This document shows, piece after piece, positions 49,593 to 61,515 of a stretch of DNA of 64,000 nucleotides. The notes below the pieces were generated by a model. That model saw only the letters and a program-made list of their open reading frames with translations. It was not told where the DNA came from and made no database searches. Source of the DNA: Onthophagus taurus. Its lineage: Eukaryota > Arthropoda > Insecta > Coleoptera > Scarabaeidae. The stretch lies in NCBI RefSeq assembly GCF_036711975.1, contig NC_091966.1, forward strand, positions 42,229,501-42,293,500, read 5' to 3'. Each line of letters starts with the position of its first letter. Within the stretch, counting starts at the first letter, position 1. A program made the translations under genes and the position numbers.

Positions 49593-52500
49593 TCACGTAT
49601 TATTTTCTGAGCTTTTTTTATCTAAGTTTTCTTCTGCCGTTAAGGAACATAAATCTCTCTTTCCTGAATTCGTTTTGGTATCTAAATTGTTCGAATTTTG
49701 AGCATTTTCATCTAAAATAATAGGTAATCTATCTCCCCATTTAGTTGATCTTGCACAATGATACATAGTTCTAAAATTTCAACCATTAACATTAAAAACA
49801 ATCTTAATTTTTGTATAACACACTCACTTTCCATGTTTTGATGCTGTAAAAATTACTTCAGATAACTTTCCATCAGCGGTGCAAGTTCTACAAATGCAAT
49901 GTTTGGATCGAACTAAAGTTTCTCGAACAACCCGTGGCCAATTTTGCGTTGAATCCTTATCGACACCTACTCTCAAAAAAAGATTAATATAAAATTAAGT
50001 GTAGAAGAAAAATCTTACTTTTTTTAAAGACTATGTAAGAATATCGTTCTTTTTGCATTTCAAATTTATTCGTTAACGGAATATGGAAGTAATTAATTTC
50101 AAAGTTACAAGGTGTGTTATCATCCGCTAAAAATCTTGGGCACACTAAATCGTGAGGGCACTAAAAATAAGATAATAATTCAAGAATCATCATGTCGCTT
50201 AAAAAACGACCATTTTCTTTTAATCGACGGGAAATTATTCAAGTAAGCCATTACAAATAAAAAAAAAGTTCTGATAAGTGTAAAATTTATCAAAAAAATT
50301 ACTTTAAAGTTTAAGTGACGTCACTTTTTGTCACGTCATCAACCGTGCTAATTTCGGCATATTTTCGGGTAAAATGCGGTTGTTTCTTAGGTTTTGGACT
50401 AAAATGTCATTGTTTACCATTTATAAACTAAACATAATCTAAAATCTATACCTGATGCCCTCCTCTTTAAACGTTACATTCAAATATACGTAATTTACTG
50501 ATTTATTTCAGAATTTTGTGTAGAAATTCTACTTTCAGATAGGTTAATTAATAGAATATAAAAAAAATTACAATATTTGCATAAAACGATGACTAGCACC
50601 GAAATTTCTTTACAATAAATTAGTCATCGTTTTATGCAAATATTGTAATTTTTTTTATATTCTTTTACGAAGAATGATGAACCTGGAGGTAAACATCGCC
50701 AGGTTAATTAATGTTTAAACCAGTGCGAATTTCTCAAATGTTGAATTGGGGATGGAGCAGAGGGTGGGTTGTAAATTCCGGGTTGGGTTATACCGATACT
50801 TTCTACTTCTAGGGTTAATTCTAGTTTTAAATGTATTTAGCGTTAGATTGTGGTGTATTTTTATTGAAAGAAAAGTAGCACTAACACTAGACCTAGAACC
50901 AGAAACATTCGGGTTTAGCCGTGCGTCTCTTAAGTCGGCTAAACCTGAACGTTTCTAGTTCTAGGTCTAATGTTAGTTCTAGTGATAGTGGTACTAGTGG
51001 TTCTAGTTAGCATAAGATATCACTGTGTTGCATATTTTTATTGAATTAAAATTAGAACACTAGACATAGACACTAGAGATTTTGGTGTTTTTTTAAACAG
51101 TTTCTTCGCAAGGCTAAGAAAAAAACTTTAAGGTGTTAATGTCAACTTTAAATTCATTGTTATATTCGTAATCTTTATAAAATAACCTTTAAAATGAGTC
51201 CAAACATGACGCACTTATCTCAAAAAACAAAAAAGTTAGAATAAAAAACATTAAACCCGAAGTTAGCAACAATGAAGATAGCAATTTAAGTTAAATGTTG
51301 ACACCAACCTTAATTTTTGACTTTTTTTATTATATTTTCGTTTTTGTGACATTTTATAAAAATTAAGAATATATCAAAATGACGTTGACATTTCTAACCG
51401 GAAGTTGACCACAACTTCATTAATATTGAAGATAAACATGTCGTCTTTGTATTCATTTTAAAAGATTTTTAATGAAGATTACAAATATGTCAAAATTGAG
51501 GTTGACATTTTAAACCTGAAGTTATTTGTCATATAATAACAAGTATACCACAATTTAACGTTAAACAACAAAACATCAACTTTAATTTTATTATTATATT
51601 CGTAATCTTTATAAAATAACCTTTAAAATGAGTCCAAACATGACGCACTTATTTCAAAAAACAAAAAAGTTAGAATAAAAAACATTAAACCCGAAGTTAG
51701 TAACAATGAAGATAGCAATTTAATTTTTAAATATTAATACCAACCTTAATTATTGATTTTTTTTATTATAAAAGGTTTTTGTGACAAATATTAAGACATT
51801 TTATAAAAAATTAAGAATATGTCAAAATGACATTGACATTTCAAATCGGAAGTTGCTTATATCTCGAGTAATATTGGAATTAAACGTATCATGTTTGGAC
51901 TCATTTTAAAGGATTTTTCACGACGATTACAAATATGTCAAAATTGACGTTGACATTCTTAACCGGAAGTTGACCATAACTTCATTAATATTGAAGATAA
52001 ATATGTCGTGTTTGTACTCATTTTAAAGGATTTTTAATGAAGATTCCAAATACGTCAAAGTTGAGGTTGACATTTTAAACCTGAAGTTAGTTGTCATATA
52101 ATAAAAAAATGAACAACTTCATGGTGTTATTTCATGATGTATTCTTTATTAAAAAACACGGATTATTGTGACTGTGTATTTTTTTTATGTATATGTTACG
52201 TGCAATATTTTATATATTATATTTTATTATATTTTTCGACTTGCTTGTAAATTTTATACTGACGAATGTATGCCTTCGGGTTATTAGCATAATAAAGCTT
52301 ATTATTATTATTTAAAATGAGTGCAAACATGAAACATTTCTTTCAAAAAGTAAAAAAGAGAATAAAAAACCTTAAACCCGAAGTTAGCAACAATGAAGAT
52401 AGCAATTTAACTTTTTAAATATTAATACCAACCTTAATTTTTGATTTTTTTTTTATTATATTTTTGTTTTTGTGACAAATATTAAGACATTTTATAAAAA

Positions 52501-55500
52501 ATTAAGAATATGTCAAAATGACATTGACATTTCAAACCGAAAGTTGCTTATATCTCGAGTAATATTGGAATTAAACGTATCATGTTTGGGCTGATTTTAA
52601 AGGATTGTTCACGACGATTACAAATATGTCAAAATTGACGTTGACATTTCTAACCGGAAGTTGACCATAACTTCATTAATATTGAAGATAAATACGTCGT
52701 GTTTGTATTCATTTTAAAGGTTTTTTAATGAAAATTACAAATATGTCAAAATTGAGGTTGACATTTTAAACCTGAAGTTAGTTGTCATATAATAGACAAA
52801 CAGACAACTTCATGGTGTTATTTCATGATGTATTCTTTATTAAAAAACCTTTAAAATGAGTCCAAACATGATACATTTCTTTCACAAAACAAAAGAGAGA
52901 ATAAAAAATATTAAATCCGAAGTTAGCAACAATGAAGATAGCAATTTAACTTTTTAAATATTAATACCAACCTTAATTTTTGACTTTTTTTTATTATATT
53001 TTCGTTTTTGTGACAAATTTTAAAACATTTTATAAAAATTAAGAATATGTCAAAATAACGTTGACATTTCAAACCGGAAGTTGCTTATATCTCGAGTAAT
53101 ATTGGAATTAAACGTATCATGTTTGGGCTGATTTTTTTACGACGATTACAAATATGTCAAAATTGACGTTGACATTTCTAATCGGAAGTAACAATTTACC
53201 TACAAATTGTTTATTTTATAGCCATGTACAAAATCAATTTGATAAACTTACAAGTAATGTTATTTTTTTACTTTAAAATGAATACAAACACGACATCTTC
53301 AATATTAATGAAGTTATAGTCAACTTCCGGTTAGAAATGTCAACGTCAATTTTGACATAAGTTTATTATTCCAAGTTGTATATTTGAAAGAAGACTTGAA
53401 CGACATATCAAGTGTGCTATATTTTTGGAAAGGAAATTTTATGGTCTCGTCGAATTTGCAAAAATATATAGGTGTTTAATTTAAAAAAATCAATTTTATG
53501 TCAATAACCACTAAAATATTGTTTTGGGGAAAAGCTAACTTATTCCATCGAATTCTACATAAAAAGTTGCTATGGAAATGTTTTCACAGAAAGGAAGATT
53601 TATCAATAAGAAAAAATTTAGGACGATTTTTCGAAAATGTACTTTTTTGAAAAACACTCTGTATCTCTAAAACCGTAAGAGATATCGATATGCGGTTTTG
53701 GCCATTAAATTTCTTATAAAAATCGAGCCTCACACACTGACATTATTTTTATTCTATCTCTTAAAAAGAGTAGTTTCCCTTTAAAAGTGTCCAATTTGGC
53801 CCACCTCTACAGGTGGTTCAAATTCGATGTCCAAATAGGCTATCTCGGAAACTATAAGAGTTAGAAAAAAAGTAGCTTACATGTCATGATCTCGTTTTTC
53901 GAGTAACTGCTAATGCCAAAAACATCAAAGCGCTATCGTCTTTTGTTTGTCCCCTAGAAGTCAAAATTGAAAATATCGTAAAACCAGCAAGTGCAATTAT
54001 CTTGGTTATTATTATAGGTGGAGTATTATAACTAAGACATTATATGGACACTTTTTTACAGAGAATTTGAGGACGTAGTCAAAAAAAATTTCGGTTTTAG
54101 ATTTTAAGATATTATGACAATTTTCGTTTTTTTTAAGTGGAAACAACCACTGATTATTCGTTAATTAAATTCGTTATTTTTTCTGATTATAAAAATATAA
54201 TAATTTCTTATTGTTTTAGAATAAAGCTAAAAATAAACTTTTTTTAGTGTCCTCAAAGAAATTAAATTTACAGTTTCCTGTAAATTACGGTACTATAACT
54301 AAAAATTATTCTACTAAAAATTTATATAAAATTTACTTTATTTTCTAATATATAATATTCTAACATGTTAAACTTTTCGTAATTCATTTTAAAAAACAGG
54401 ATTTTTGACACTTCAGAAAATTTTTGAATACAAACAAATGTTGCTATGTTTATTTTAATTAAAAAAATATATATGAGCGCCACCTATCAATAATTTATTA
54501 GGTCAATTAATAATAATATTAAATATTAATAAAAAATGTGAAATAATGCAATCTATTCCAACTTTTGTTTAAAACAAATATAAATTAAATAGTTCAACTG
54601 TATTTGTTTCAAATATCAGAAATATGCTTTTTAATTTTTAGTTATAATTTACAGGAAACTGTAAATTTAATTCTTTGATGACACTAAAAAGTTTATTTTT
54701 AGCTTTATTCTAAAATAATATGAAATAGACATGTCAAACCCTATATTTTTGTAATCAGAAAAAAATAACGATTTTAATAAGCGAATAATCAGTGATTCTT
54801 TCCATTTAAAAAAACAAAAATTGTCCTGGTATCTCAAAATCTAAAACCGAAAATTTTTTTTTGACTACGTCATGAAATTCTCTGTAAAGAAGTGTCCATA
54901 TAATGTCGTAGTTATAATATTCCACCTATAATAATAACCAAGATAATTGTACTTGTTGGTTTTACGATATTTTCAATTTTGGCCTCTAGGGGAAAAACCA
55001 AACACGATAGCGCTTTGAGATTTTTGGTATTAGTAGTTTCTCGAAAAACGAGATCATGACATGTAAGCTACTTTTTTTCTAACTCTTATCGTTTCCGGAC
55101 ATCGAATTTGAACCATCCTGTACATGGTGAACATCGCTTGTGACGTCACATCGAAACTTTAATGTGATTTTTAGGTATGTTCTACACTTTTCCGCATTTC
55201 CTTTTAATTTTTAACGTCATTTCACATTGATTTAAAAAAAATCGTCGATTTTTAAGCCACAATATGTTTGATATTAAAATCAAATTAATCATACAGGTGA
55301 AAAAATGTGGCCTTGATTAGATTGATTCATTTTCAATATGAAATCTCTCGCTTCATTAATAACCTAAAATTCGATTCTTATTTAAATTATTAATTTTATA
55401 ATAACTAAAAAGCAATACTTTAAATCCTGCGTTAGATCCATTCTCCACAATTATTAAATATTTATTTGTTTTGTTCCATAATCTTAAAATTGTATCCATT

Positions 55501-56462
55501 CGAGTATTAAAAGAAGGTAATTCCAATAAAGAATATGCAGATACAACTAAATCAAACATAACCTAAAAAATTTGTTTAAAATTAAATAGATATGTAAAAA
55601 AGGATATTTACATTAGTAGCTGGTAAAAATTGTCTATAAAAAACGCCCTTTATATTTTGATTGGAATACCCAGGTCCACCTCTTAATATAGTGAGAGCTA
55701 AATCGTTCATATCACTTGAAATATCAACATTGTAATATTCAAAAAGATGTTTTTTCCAGTAAGTATTCGCCGCCCAAGTTACACTACCAACACCTGACCC
55801 AAAATCGAATAAAGTTCTTGGTTTAAAATCCGGATCTCGATTTGATATCTCCAAAAATATTTTTGCTAAAACTGCATATTCCATTGAACTCCTTGCAAAT
55901 AAATATAACAACGATTGTTGTTGATCATAATTTATTGGAGACCAATTATATACTTTTTCTTTCAATAAAATTTTAACCTTATCTTTTATTTTTTGATGGA
56001 ATTTTTCTTCCGATTGTATTTTAGAGTCTTTTTCCTTCCATAACTCTTGTTTATATAATTTATGTTTTAAATCGTTTAATTGATCACTTTCCATTGGCGG
56101 CACTCTATATCTTAAATGCCTTCCCAATAAATCTGAATTCGTTACAAGCGCTTTTATGGGATAATCTAGAATTGAGCAAATTAATTTGATGTATAGTAAT
56201 CTTAATAAATCATTTTACCCGCCGTAATTTTAGTAATAGCTTTAACAATATTATCCGGTAAAGACACAGTTTTTAATTTAACAATCCCCGGGTGATGACG
56301 AGCTTTATAACTTTGATTTTCAACGTTTGAAATTACATTTTCATCGGCTATCACTTTTGGTTTCACATTTGTTGATAACTGTAACAATTTAAAGGTTATT
56401 ATAAGTATATCTTTTATGTAATAACTTACTTTTCGATTAAATAAACGAATTCTTCGTAACAT
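49593..56462 (-). CDS. Mettl17: Methyltransferase-like protein 17, mitochondrial (METTL17/Rsm22 family), eight exons
   Basis: METTL17 is a mitochondrial small-ribosomal-subunit assembly factor with a class-I methyltransferase fold and an Fe-S cluster. Minus-strand exons: 56462-56430, 56378-56219, 56165-55612, 55562-55419, 55363-55295, 50160-50019, 49966-49828 and 49770-49593. These total 1419 nt, or 472 aa plus TGA, with continuous phase. The N-terminus MLRRIRLFNRK is basic, as expected for mitochondrial import. Exon 3 carries the SAM-binding motif TLFDFGSGVGSVTWAA. Exon 5 (VINEARDFIL...GHIFSP) is only 23 codons. The last three exons hold cysteine motifs CPHDLVCP, CICRTC and MYHCARSTKWGD, which fit the family's metal-cluster ligands. 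Intron 5 (55294-50161) is 5134 bp, while the other introns are about 45-65 bp. The exon 7 acceptor could alternatively be three bases upstream. The length is close to the human protein, about 456 aa. Confidence 0.92.
50191..50345 (-). repeat. GACGTCAC repeat module, copy 2 (3' end of METTL17 intron 5)
   Basis: The reverse complement matches 2072-2216 closely, from TGACGTCAC through CCCGTCGATTAAA to TTTTTTAAGCGAC and TGATGATTCTTGAATTAT. It ends about 35 bp from the acceptor (50161-50162) of METTL17 exon 6. Confidence 0.8.
50346..50552. other. Intron spacer, nothing recognised
   Basis: AT-rich sequence inside METTL17 intron 5. An AGGTTAATTAAT dodecamer near 50539 is repeated near 50702, bracketing the 42-bp hairpin. 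Confidence 0.4.
50554..50662. repeat. Perfect 42-bp inverted repeat with 25-nt loop
   Basis: Arms 50554-50595 and 50621-50662 are exact reverse complements. The arm starts GAATATAAAAAAAATTAC and ends ACGATGACTA. A 25-nt spacer separates them. Confidence 0.92.
50780..51050. repeat. TAG-hexamer repeat with one GGTTTAGCCG hairpin
   Basis: The hairpin is at about 50903-50953 in a TAGTTC/TAGGTC context. Same family as 1681-2060. Confidence 0.75.
51054..53360. repeat. ~430-bp repeat family C, second array
   Basis: About four to five units with AACATTAAACCCGAAGTTAG landmarks near 51246, 51680 and 52366, and a variant near 52905. The first 1.28 kb duplicate 46365-47640, including the (ATT)n LINE-like tail. 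The array ends in an inverted pair (CAAAATTGACGTTGACATTT near 53157 mirrored near 53335). Confidence 0.75.
53361..53807. other. Intron DNA with a single-arm foldback-like segment
   Basis: AACACTCTGTATCTCTAAAA followed by CCGTAAGAGATATCGATATG near 53655 resembles TE arms of the TACAGGGTGT class. No mirrored arm is found and nothing coding is seen. Confidence 0.35.
53808..55122. mobile_element. Foldback element FB6, ~1.3 kb, in METTL17 intron 5
   Basis: It starts TACAGGTGGTTCAAATTCGA and ends TCGAATTTGAACCATCCTGTA-like. Arms of about 480 bp (53808-54290 and 54640-55122) mirror each other through AAAAACGAGATCATGACATG, ATAATAACCAAGATAATTG and TTTACAGTTTCCTGTAAATT. The non-mirrored centre is about 350 bp. 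It is non-coding. Confidence 0.8.
55131..55268 (+). repeat. GACGTCAC repeat module, copy 3 (5' end of METTL17 intron 5)
   Basis: TGACGTCACATCGAAACTTT through TACACTTTTCCGCA to CGTCGATTTTTAAGCCAC matches copies 1 and 2 with more divergence and a shortened middle. It lies about 25 bp from the exon 5 donor (55293-55294) and is inverted relative to copy 2. Confidence 0.75.
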
Positions 56463-56857
56463 TATTAGAGGTTAAAATAACTTTTCATAAATGTCGATAA
56501 TTTGAGGTTAGTTTATATTTTTATATTATAGGTTATGTCACGCGCCGGTATTACAGGTACCTTTAATATAAATAACTTTAATAATCATTAATTAATTAAT
56601 TAACATTTTATTTGTATAAACTATCGAATTAAAAAATTCATATATTTATATACATAACTATTTTTAAGTTTCGAAATAAAAATTATAAAATTAAAGTTTT
56701 CTGTATTAACCGCGACGTCAAAATAGGGGGGATAGACGTCAAGCGTCGATCCCCACCGTCATAATGACGGTAAGTTCCAAGAAAAATACAAATATTATTA
56801 GTAATAGTGAAAATAGTGAGGTTGAATTAGAAATATGAATCGAGGCTAAACAATAAA
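56463..56857. promoter_or_regulatory. Divergent promoter region of METTL17 and XPR1
   Basis: 395 bp separate the two start codons. The interval contains CG-richer stretches (CACGCGCCGG, CCGCGACGTC, GACGTCAAGCGTCG) in otherwise AT-rich DNA. A five-codon upstream ORF (ATG at 56835, stop before 56850) precedes the XPR1 start. A shared bidirectional promoter is inferred from spacing only. Confidence 0.5.
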
Positions 56858-57881
56858 ATGAAATTTGCCGAGCATTTATCGGCTCACATTACGCCGGAAT
56901 GGCGCAAACAATACATCAATTACGAGGTTTGTTTTTGTCATTGATTTGGCGTTATTAAGATTTTAATTTTAATTTTGGTACAGGAAATGAAGCAACTTTT
57001 ATATTCGGCGGTGGAACAGGCCCCATCGAGCGAACACGTAGAACCCGATGTTTTTCAAAGATACTTCGCCAAATTCGACGAGGAATTCTTTCATTACTGT
57101 GATAAGGAATTAGCGAAAATAAATACCTTCTATTCAGGTATAATTTGATCGATTTAGATGAATCCTTTCTATTTTAGAGATTATTTTAATATCGCACGTG
57201 CGTTATTTCCCAATGACCTAGAAAACGATCTCGTTCCTTTCATTCTATTTGCATAACGTTGCGTGTCAGTGTTACCTTCAAGGCCTGAAATGAAACGTTT
57301 TGTATTGTTACAGAGAAATTAGCAGAAGCAACTAGAAAATATGCAAGCCTACGTAGTGAAATTATCGAAATTCAAAGCGATAACAATCAGAAAAAATCGT
57401 CAACGAGAGGACAAAAACTTCTCCGGAAAAAAAACGTACCACTTCGTAAATTACAAGAACTCAAACTGGCGTTTAGCGAATTTTACTTAAGTCTTATTCT
57501 CCTGCAAAACTATCAAAACTTAAATTTTACGGGATTCCGTAAAATATTAAAAAAACACGATAAGGTTGCTGATAATGCTTTAAAATTAATTTTTTTAAAT
57601 ACTCATTTAATTCTTGTAGCTGTTGTCTTCGGAGGTAGGTGCAAGATGGAGAGTGAATCACGTGGAGAATTCTCATTTTTACATGAACAAAGATATAGAT
57701 CGAATAATAAGGGAAACGGAAAGCACCGTGACGCAGTATATAGAGGGGGGTGATCGTCAAAGAGCGATGAAGAGGTTGAGGGTACCTCCACTGGGGGAAA
57801 AACAAAGCCCGTGGATTACTTTTAAAGTTGGGCTATTTACCGGTTCTTTTACTATACTTTTAGTAACTGTGATATTATCAG
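56858..57881 (+). CDS. Xpr1: XPR1-type phosphate exporter (SPX domain), first four exons (partial)
   Basis: XPR1 exports inorganic phosphate and senses inositol pyrophosphates through its N-terminal SPX domain. Exons are 56858-56926 (23 codons), 56984-57137, 57314-57564 and 57620-57881, giving about 245 residues in continuous phase. Exon 1 gives the SPX start [20 protein letters not shown]. Exon 2 has [17 protein letters not shown]. Exon 3 has [12 protein letters not shown] and the basic [14 protein letters not shown] helix (phosphate/inositol-phosphate-binding lysines). Exon 4 has [32 protein letters not shown] and the first transmembrane segment [19 protein letters not shown]. The exon 3 donor is GTTGCT, weak but supported by family continuity. 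A GT donor follows 57881, but no exon for the remaining membrane and EXS region is found up to 64000. The rest therefore lies beyond the window, or the gene is truncated. Confidence 0.9.
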
Positions 57882-57913
57882 GTATATTTAAGGAAATGCA
57901 ATATTGCCTCTAA

Positions 57914-58189
57914 AATCTTGAAATTACTAAACTAGAACTAACACTAGACTTAGAAACTTTCGGATTGGGTTGGGTTTTTAAACCAATTGAATTCTCAACA
58001 CACCATGATCAAATTTACTATGAAATAGAATCTGTAAAACAGTTACCTTTCTTGAATGTGTTAGTCATTAGGTAGGTAGATGAGGGATGAAACTAGAAGA
58101 CGCACACGAATAGTTACACACTTCTTATGAAGATCCTTCCTTACGGTGAAATACCACATTGACTTTGCTGCTGCCTGTAGGATTTTGAT
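57914..58189. other. XPR1 intron 4 start, nothing recognised
   Basis: Contains a short CTAGAACTAACACTAGAC hexamer fragment near 57930 and otherwise unremarkable sequence. Confidence 0.35.
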
Positions 58190-59440
58190 TAGGATAGAAC
58201 AAGCACTTCTACCAGAAGGAATTCATCTGCGAAACAAAAGCAGCTATTCGCGGAACAAAATCATATCTGACAGTTAATGAAAGAATGGCACGCCGGACAA
58301 TTAGAGAAAAAAGTGCAGATATAACAAATAATAATAATAAAGGAAGAATATGACGATAAGCTGATGAGTTTTTATGATCCAGCCACTTATAAAACAATTA
58401 AGTAACACCCAACTGAGAATATAGTAAGGAAAATGAAAGAATTGGTGAATTGTGTAGAAATTCCAGTATCACTATTTCAGTACCACCAAAGACATTCCGG
58501 ACGATTAGAGAAAAAAAGCAGATATTATCATTTTACCAGTAAATAATCAGAATGCCGGCGTGGTCATAGATAGGAAAGAATACAACTATAAGCTGATGAG
58601 ACTTTAGGATCCAGCCACTTACAAGAAAATTAAGTAGGGCCCAACTAAGAAACTAGTAAGGAAAATGAAAGAATTGGTAAAAATTTGCAGAAATTGCAGT
58701 ATCACCACTTCAGTACCACGAAGAGCATTCCGGACGATTGGAGAAAAAAGCAGATATCATCGTTCTACCAGTAGACAATAAGAATGCCGCCGTGGTCATG
58801 GACAGGAAAGAAAGCTACAATGAGCTGATGAGACTTTATGATCCAGCCACTTACAAGAAAATTAAGTAGGACCCAACTAAGAAGGTAGTAAGGAAAATGA
58901 AAGAATTGGTAAAATCTGCAGAAATTCCAGTACCACCAAGGGCATTCTGGATGATTAGAGAAAAAGGCAGATATTATCGTTTTACCAGTAGACAATAGGA
59001 ATGCCGTAGTGGTCATGGAAAGGAAAGAAAGCCACGATAAGCTGATGAGACTTTAAGATCTAGCCACTTACAAGAAAATTAAGTAGGACCCAACTAAGAA
59101 GATAGTAAGGAAAATGAAAGAATTGGTCAAAATCTGCAGAAATTGCAGTATCACCATTTCAGTACCACGAAGAGCATTCCGGACGATTGGAGAAAAAAGC
59201 AGATATCATCGTTCTACCAGTAGACAATAGGAATGCCGCTGTGGTCATGGATAGGAAAGAAAGCCACGATAAGCTGATGTAGATCCAGCCATTTACAAGA
59301 AAATTAAGTAGGACCCGACTAAGAAGATAGTAAGGAAAATGAAAGAATTGGTGAAATGTAGAGTAATTTCAGTTTCACACATTTACTACCACTGAGACTT
59401 TATGGATTACCTAAAATTCATAAACCAGATATTGTCAGTA
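58190..59440 (+). mobile_element. Penelope-like retroelement relic with 231-bp internal tandem repeat
   Basis: Plus-strand frames repeatedly read ADIIVLPVDNRNAVVVMDRK, then KLMRLYDPATYKKIK, the N-terminal region of Penelope-like reverse transcriptases. Near 59399-59424 the family signature YGLPKIHK follows. The segment is present about five times: GCTGATGAG landmarks lie at 58360, 58592, 58823, 59041 and 59272, with a ~231-bp period. Stops and small indels make it non-functional. It lies inside the presumed XPR1 intron 4. Confidence 0.7.
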
Positions 59441-60143
59441 TATATCATAAATTCTAAACGTAGCAATTCTCGGATATTATGTTACCATATATTACCATGT
59501 TATTAGGTTGCCATTAAATCTGTTAGGTTTAGTCAGGGGCTATAGCTCTCGCCCTCCTTACCATCTACCAATTTACTTCTATAGAGTTCCAGTCACCAGT
59601 ACATTATCTTATCTTGTTCCGACAATATCTCCGTGGGCATCTGTACACATTGATGTTTTTGGTTTAAATTCCCCTTGATTACTATTTATTTTCTGGTACT
59701 ATCTTTTACTTTCTGTTTGGTTCCTGAGATTCTCCGTTTCCTGGAATTCGTCCTTCAATGCGTTCACTTTTCCATGTTTCGAAATGACTTATATCTGGTC
59801 CTGCGTTCTTGAATTTTCCTATAAGATTTCTAACCATTTCTATCAGAACCATTCTATTCCGACTTTCTTTAGATCCTTTCTCCCCAGAGACTTTTCTCCC
59901 CTAACATCTCCTCTAAATGAATCCTATTGCTCATCGTTGCAGCCTCGTTCGTGTTCAGTTTGAAGCTATTTGATTCTTTACGTCGCTGTATGTTCAGTTT
60001 GTAAAGTTTTGCGCTTGTTTTCTTTTTTTTTTAACGTTGAGTCGCTTACTTTTCACATTCATAACGTCGTTGTCTTTTCCAATTTTAGTAGTAGAGTTAG
60101 TACTAATGATAGCTTTAGTTGATTTCAACGCTAGGTTATTGTA
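59441..60143. other. Unassigned intron or intergenic DNA
   Basis: Pyrimidine-rich sequence with no open frame of note. It may be a 3' relic of the preceding retroelement, but no motif supports that. TAGTAGAGTTAGTAC near 60090 is a weak TAG-hexamer fragment. Confidence 0.3.
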
Positions 60144-61376
60144 TACAGCGTGTCTCACGTAACTGGTTCGATAGAACTTTTTCAGGCAGCTTTTCAGTTT
60201 TCACTATTCGTAGAGCTTTGAAATTTTGGTAGCCTAGGTTGTTCATTCGGAACTTCCGATCTAAAATATTTTCAAGTTGGCCGCCACTGCCGGTCTACCG
60301 GAAGTAAACCATAACGTCGCTATTTTAAATGGTACGCTATAGTTTTTATTACACCATTTCATTGTACGTGAAAATAGGTTGAGTTTGATAAATTATAGAT
60401 ATTGGTACCTAGCGTTTTTCGTTTTCGAGTTATTTTGGTTTTAAGCTAAATTTCAACATGTTCTTTAAATCTCCATACCTCTGCCAACGTTCATTCAAAA
60501 AGATCTACAATGTGCACGATTACACTTCAGATGCTGTTAAATAGATTGTCATTTGTTGTATCGGAGTATCTTATACAGGTTGGTCTAAAATTGAATTACT
60601 GTTTCTCCATATTCAATGGCAAGAAAGTCGAAAATTTTAAATGGAACGCCCCATATTTTTTTAGCCTATCAGAAAAGGAATTTAATTCTCTATAAATTAT
60701 CTATAAACATTCCTATACCTATTTATTGTAGTTTGCCTCATATTGGGAAATTTATTAAAACATGCACGAAATGCAGATTTTTTATTAGAAAGCTATGGAA
60801 TTTTGACAGTTTTTGGTCTATGTTTGTATTATTGTCGTCATTAGCTACATTTGACGACGGGTATAAGTCATTGAACATCACGGCAGATCATTCCAACGCC
60901 GATATTTGAAATTTATTTTGTATTGACCACATATTTCCGGTCACCAGTGATGAAGACAACGAAATAAATATTTTATCGTATTTTATTACATTTCCAAATT
61001 CAATTTAATAACAAATTTATATTTTTATCCAAATCTAATTTTTGTCATTAATTTTTTGTTTTAGAAATAATAATAGACATAAATTAAACGAAAGACTGTC
61101 AAAATGTCATGGCCTTCTAATAAAAATACAAATGTTTCCCTGCATTTCCTGCATGTTTTGATAAATTTCACAATATGAGAGAAACTACAATAAATAGGTA
61201 TAGGAATGTTTATAGATAAATTGTAGAGAATTAAATTCCCCCTCGGGTAAGCTAATAAAATATAGGGCGTTCCATATCAAATTTTCGACTTTCTTACGGT
61301 TGAATAGGGAGAAACGGTAATAGTATTTTTGACCACCTGTATAAGATACTCTGATACAATAAATGACAATCATGAA
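60144..61376. mobile_element. Foldback element FB4, partial copy of FB3
   Basis: It begins TACAGCGTGTCTCACGTAAC and follows FB3 through TCTAAAATATTTTCAAGTTG, TTTTCGTTTTCGAGTTATTT and the central segment. The right arm breaks off near 61376, where TAG-hexamer sequence starts. Confidence 0.7.
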
Positions 61377-61379
61377 TGA

Positions 61380-61515
61380 AAGCTAGAACTAACACCAAAC
61401 CTAAAACTAGAAACAATCGGGTTTAGCCGTCTTGAGAGACGCACGGCTAAACTCGAATATATCTAGTTCTAGGTCAAGTGTTAGTTCTAAATCTAGTGTT
61501 AGTTCTAGTTTTGTC
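61380..61515. repeat. TAG-hexamer repeat with one GGTTTAGCCG hairpin
   Basis: The hairpin is at about 61411-61462. It directly replaces the expected end of FB4, suggesting the hairpin element inserted into or broke the foldback copy. Confidence 0.75.

Noticed and set aside
55356-56462. Reading METTL17 as three separate minus-strand ORFs ending at 55356
   Set aside because: The ORF ends are intron read-through. Donors, acceptors and phases join them, and exons 5-8 were found at 55363-55295 and 50160-49593.
57527-57805. Minus-strand ORFs opposite XPR1 exons 3-4
   Set aside because: Shadow frames; the plus-strand SPX/transmembrane coding is unambiguous.
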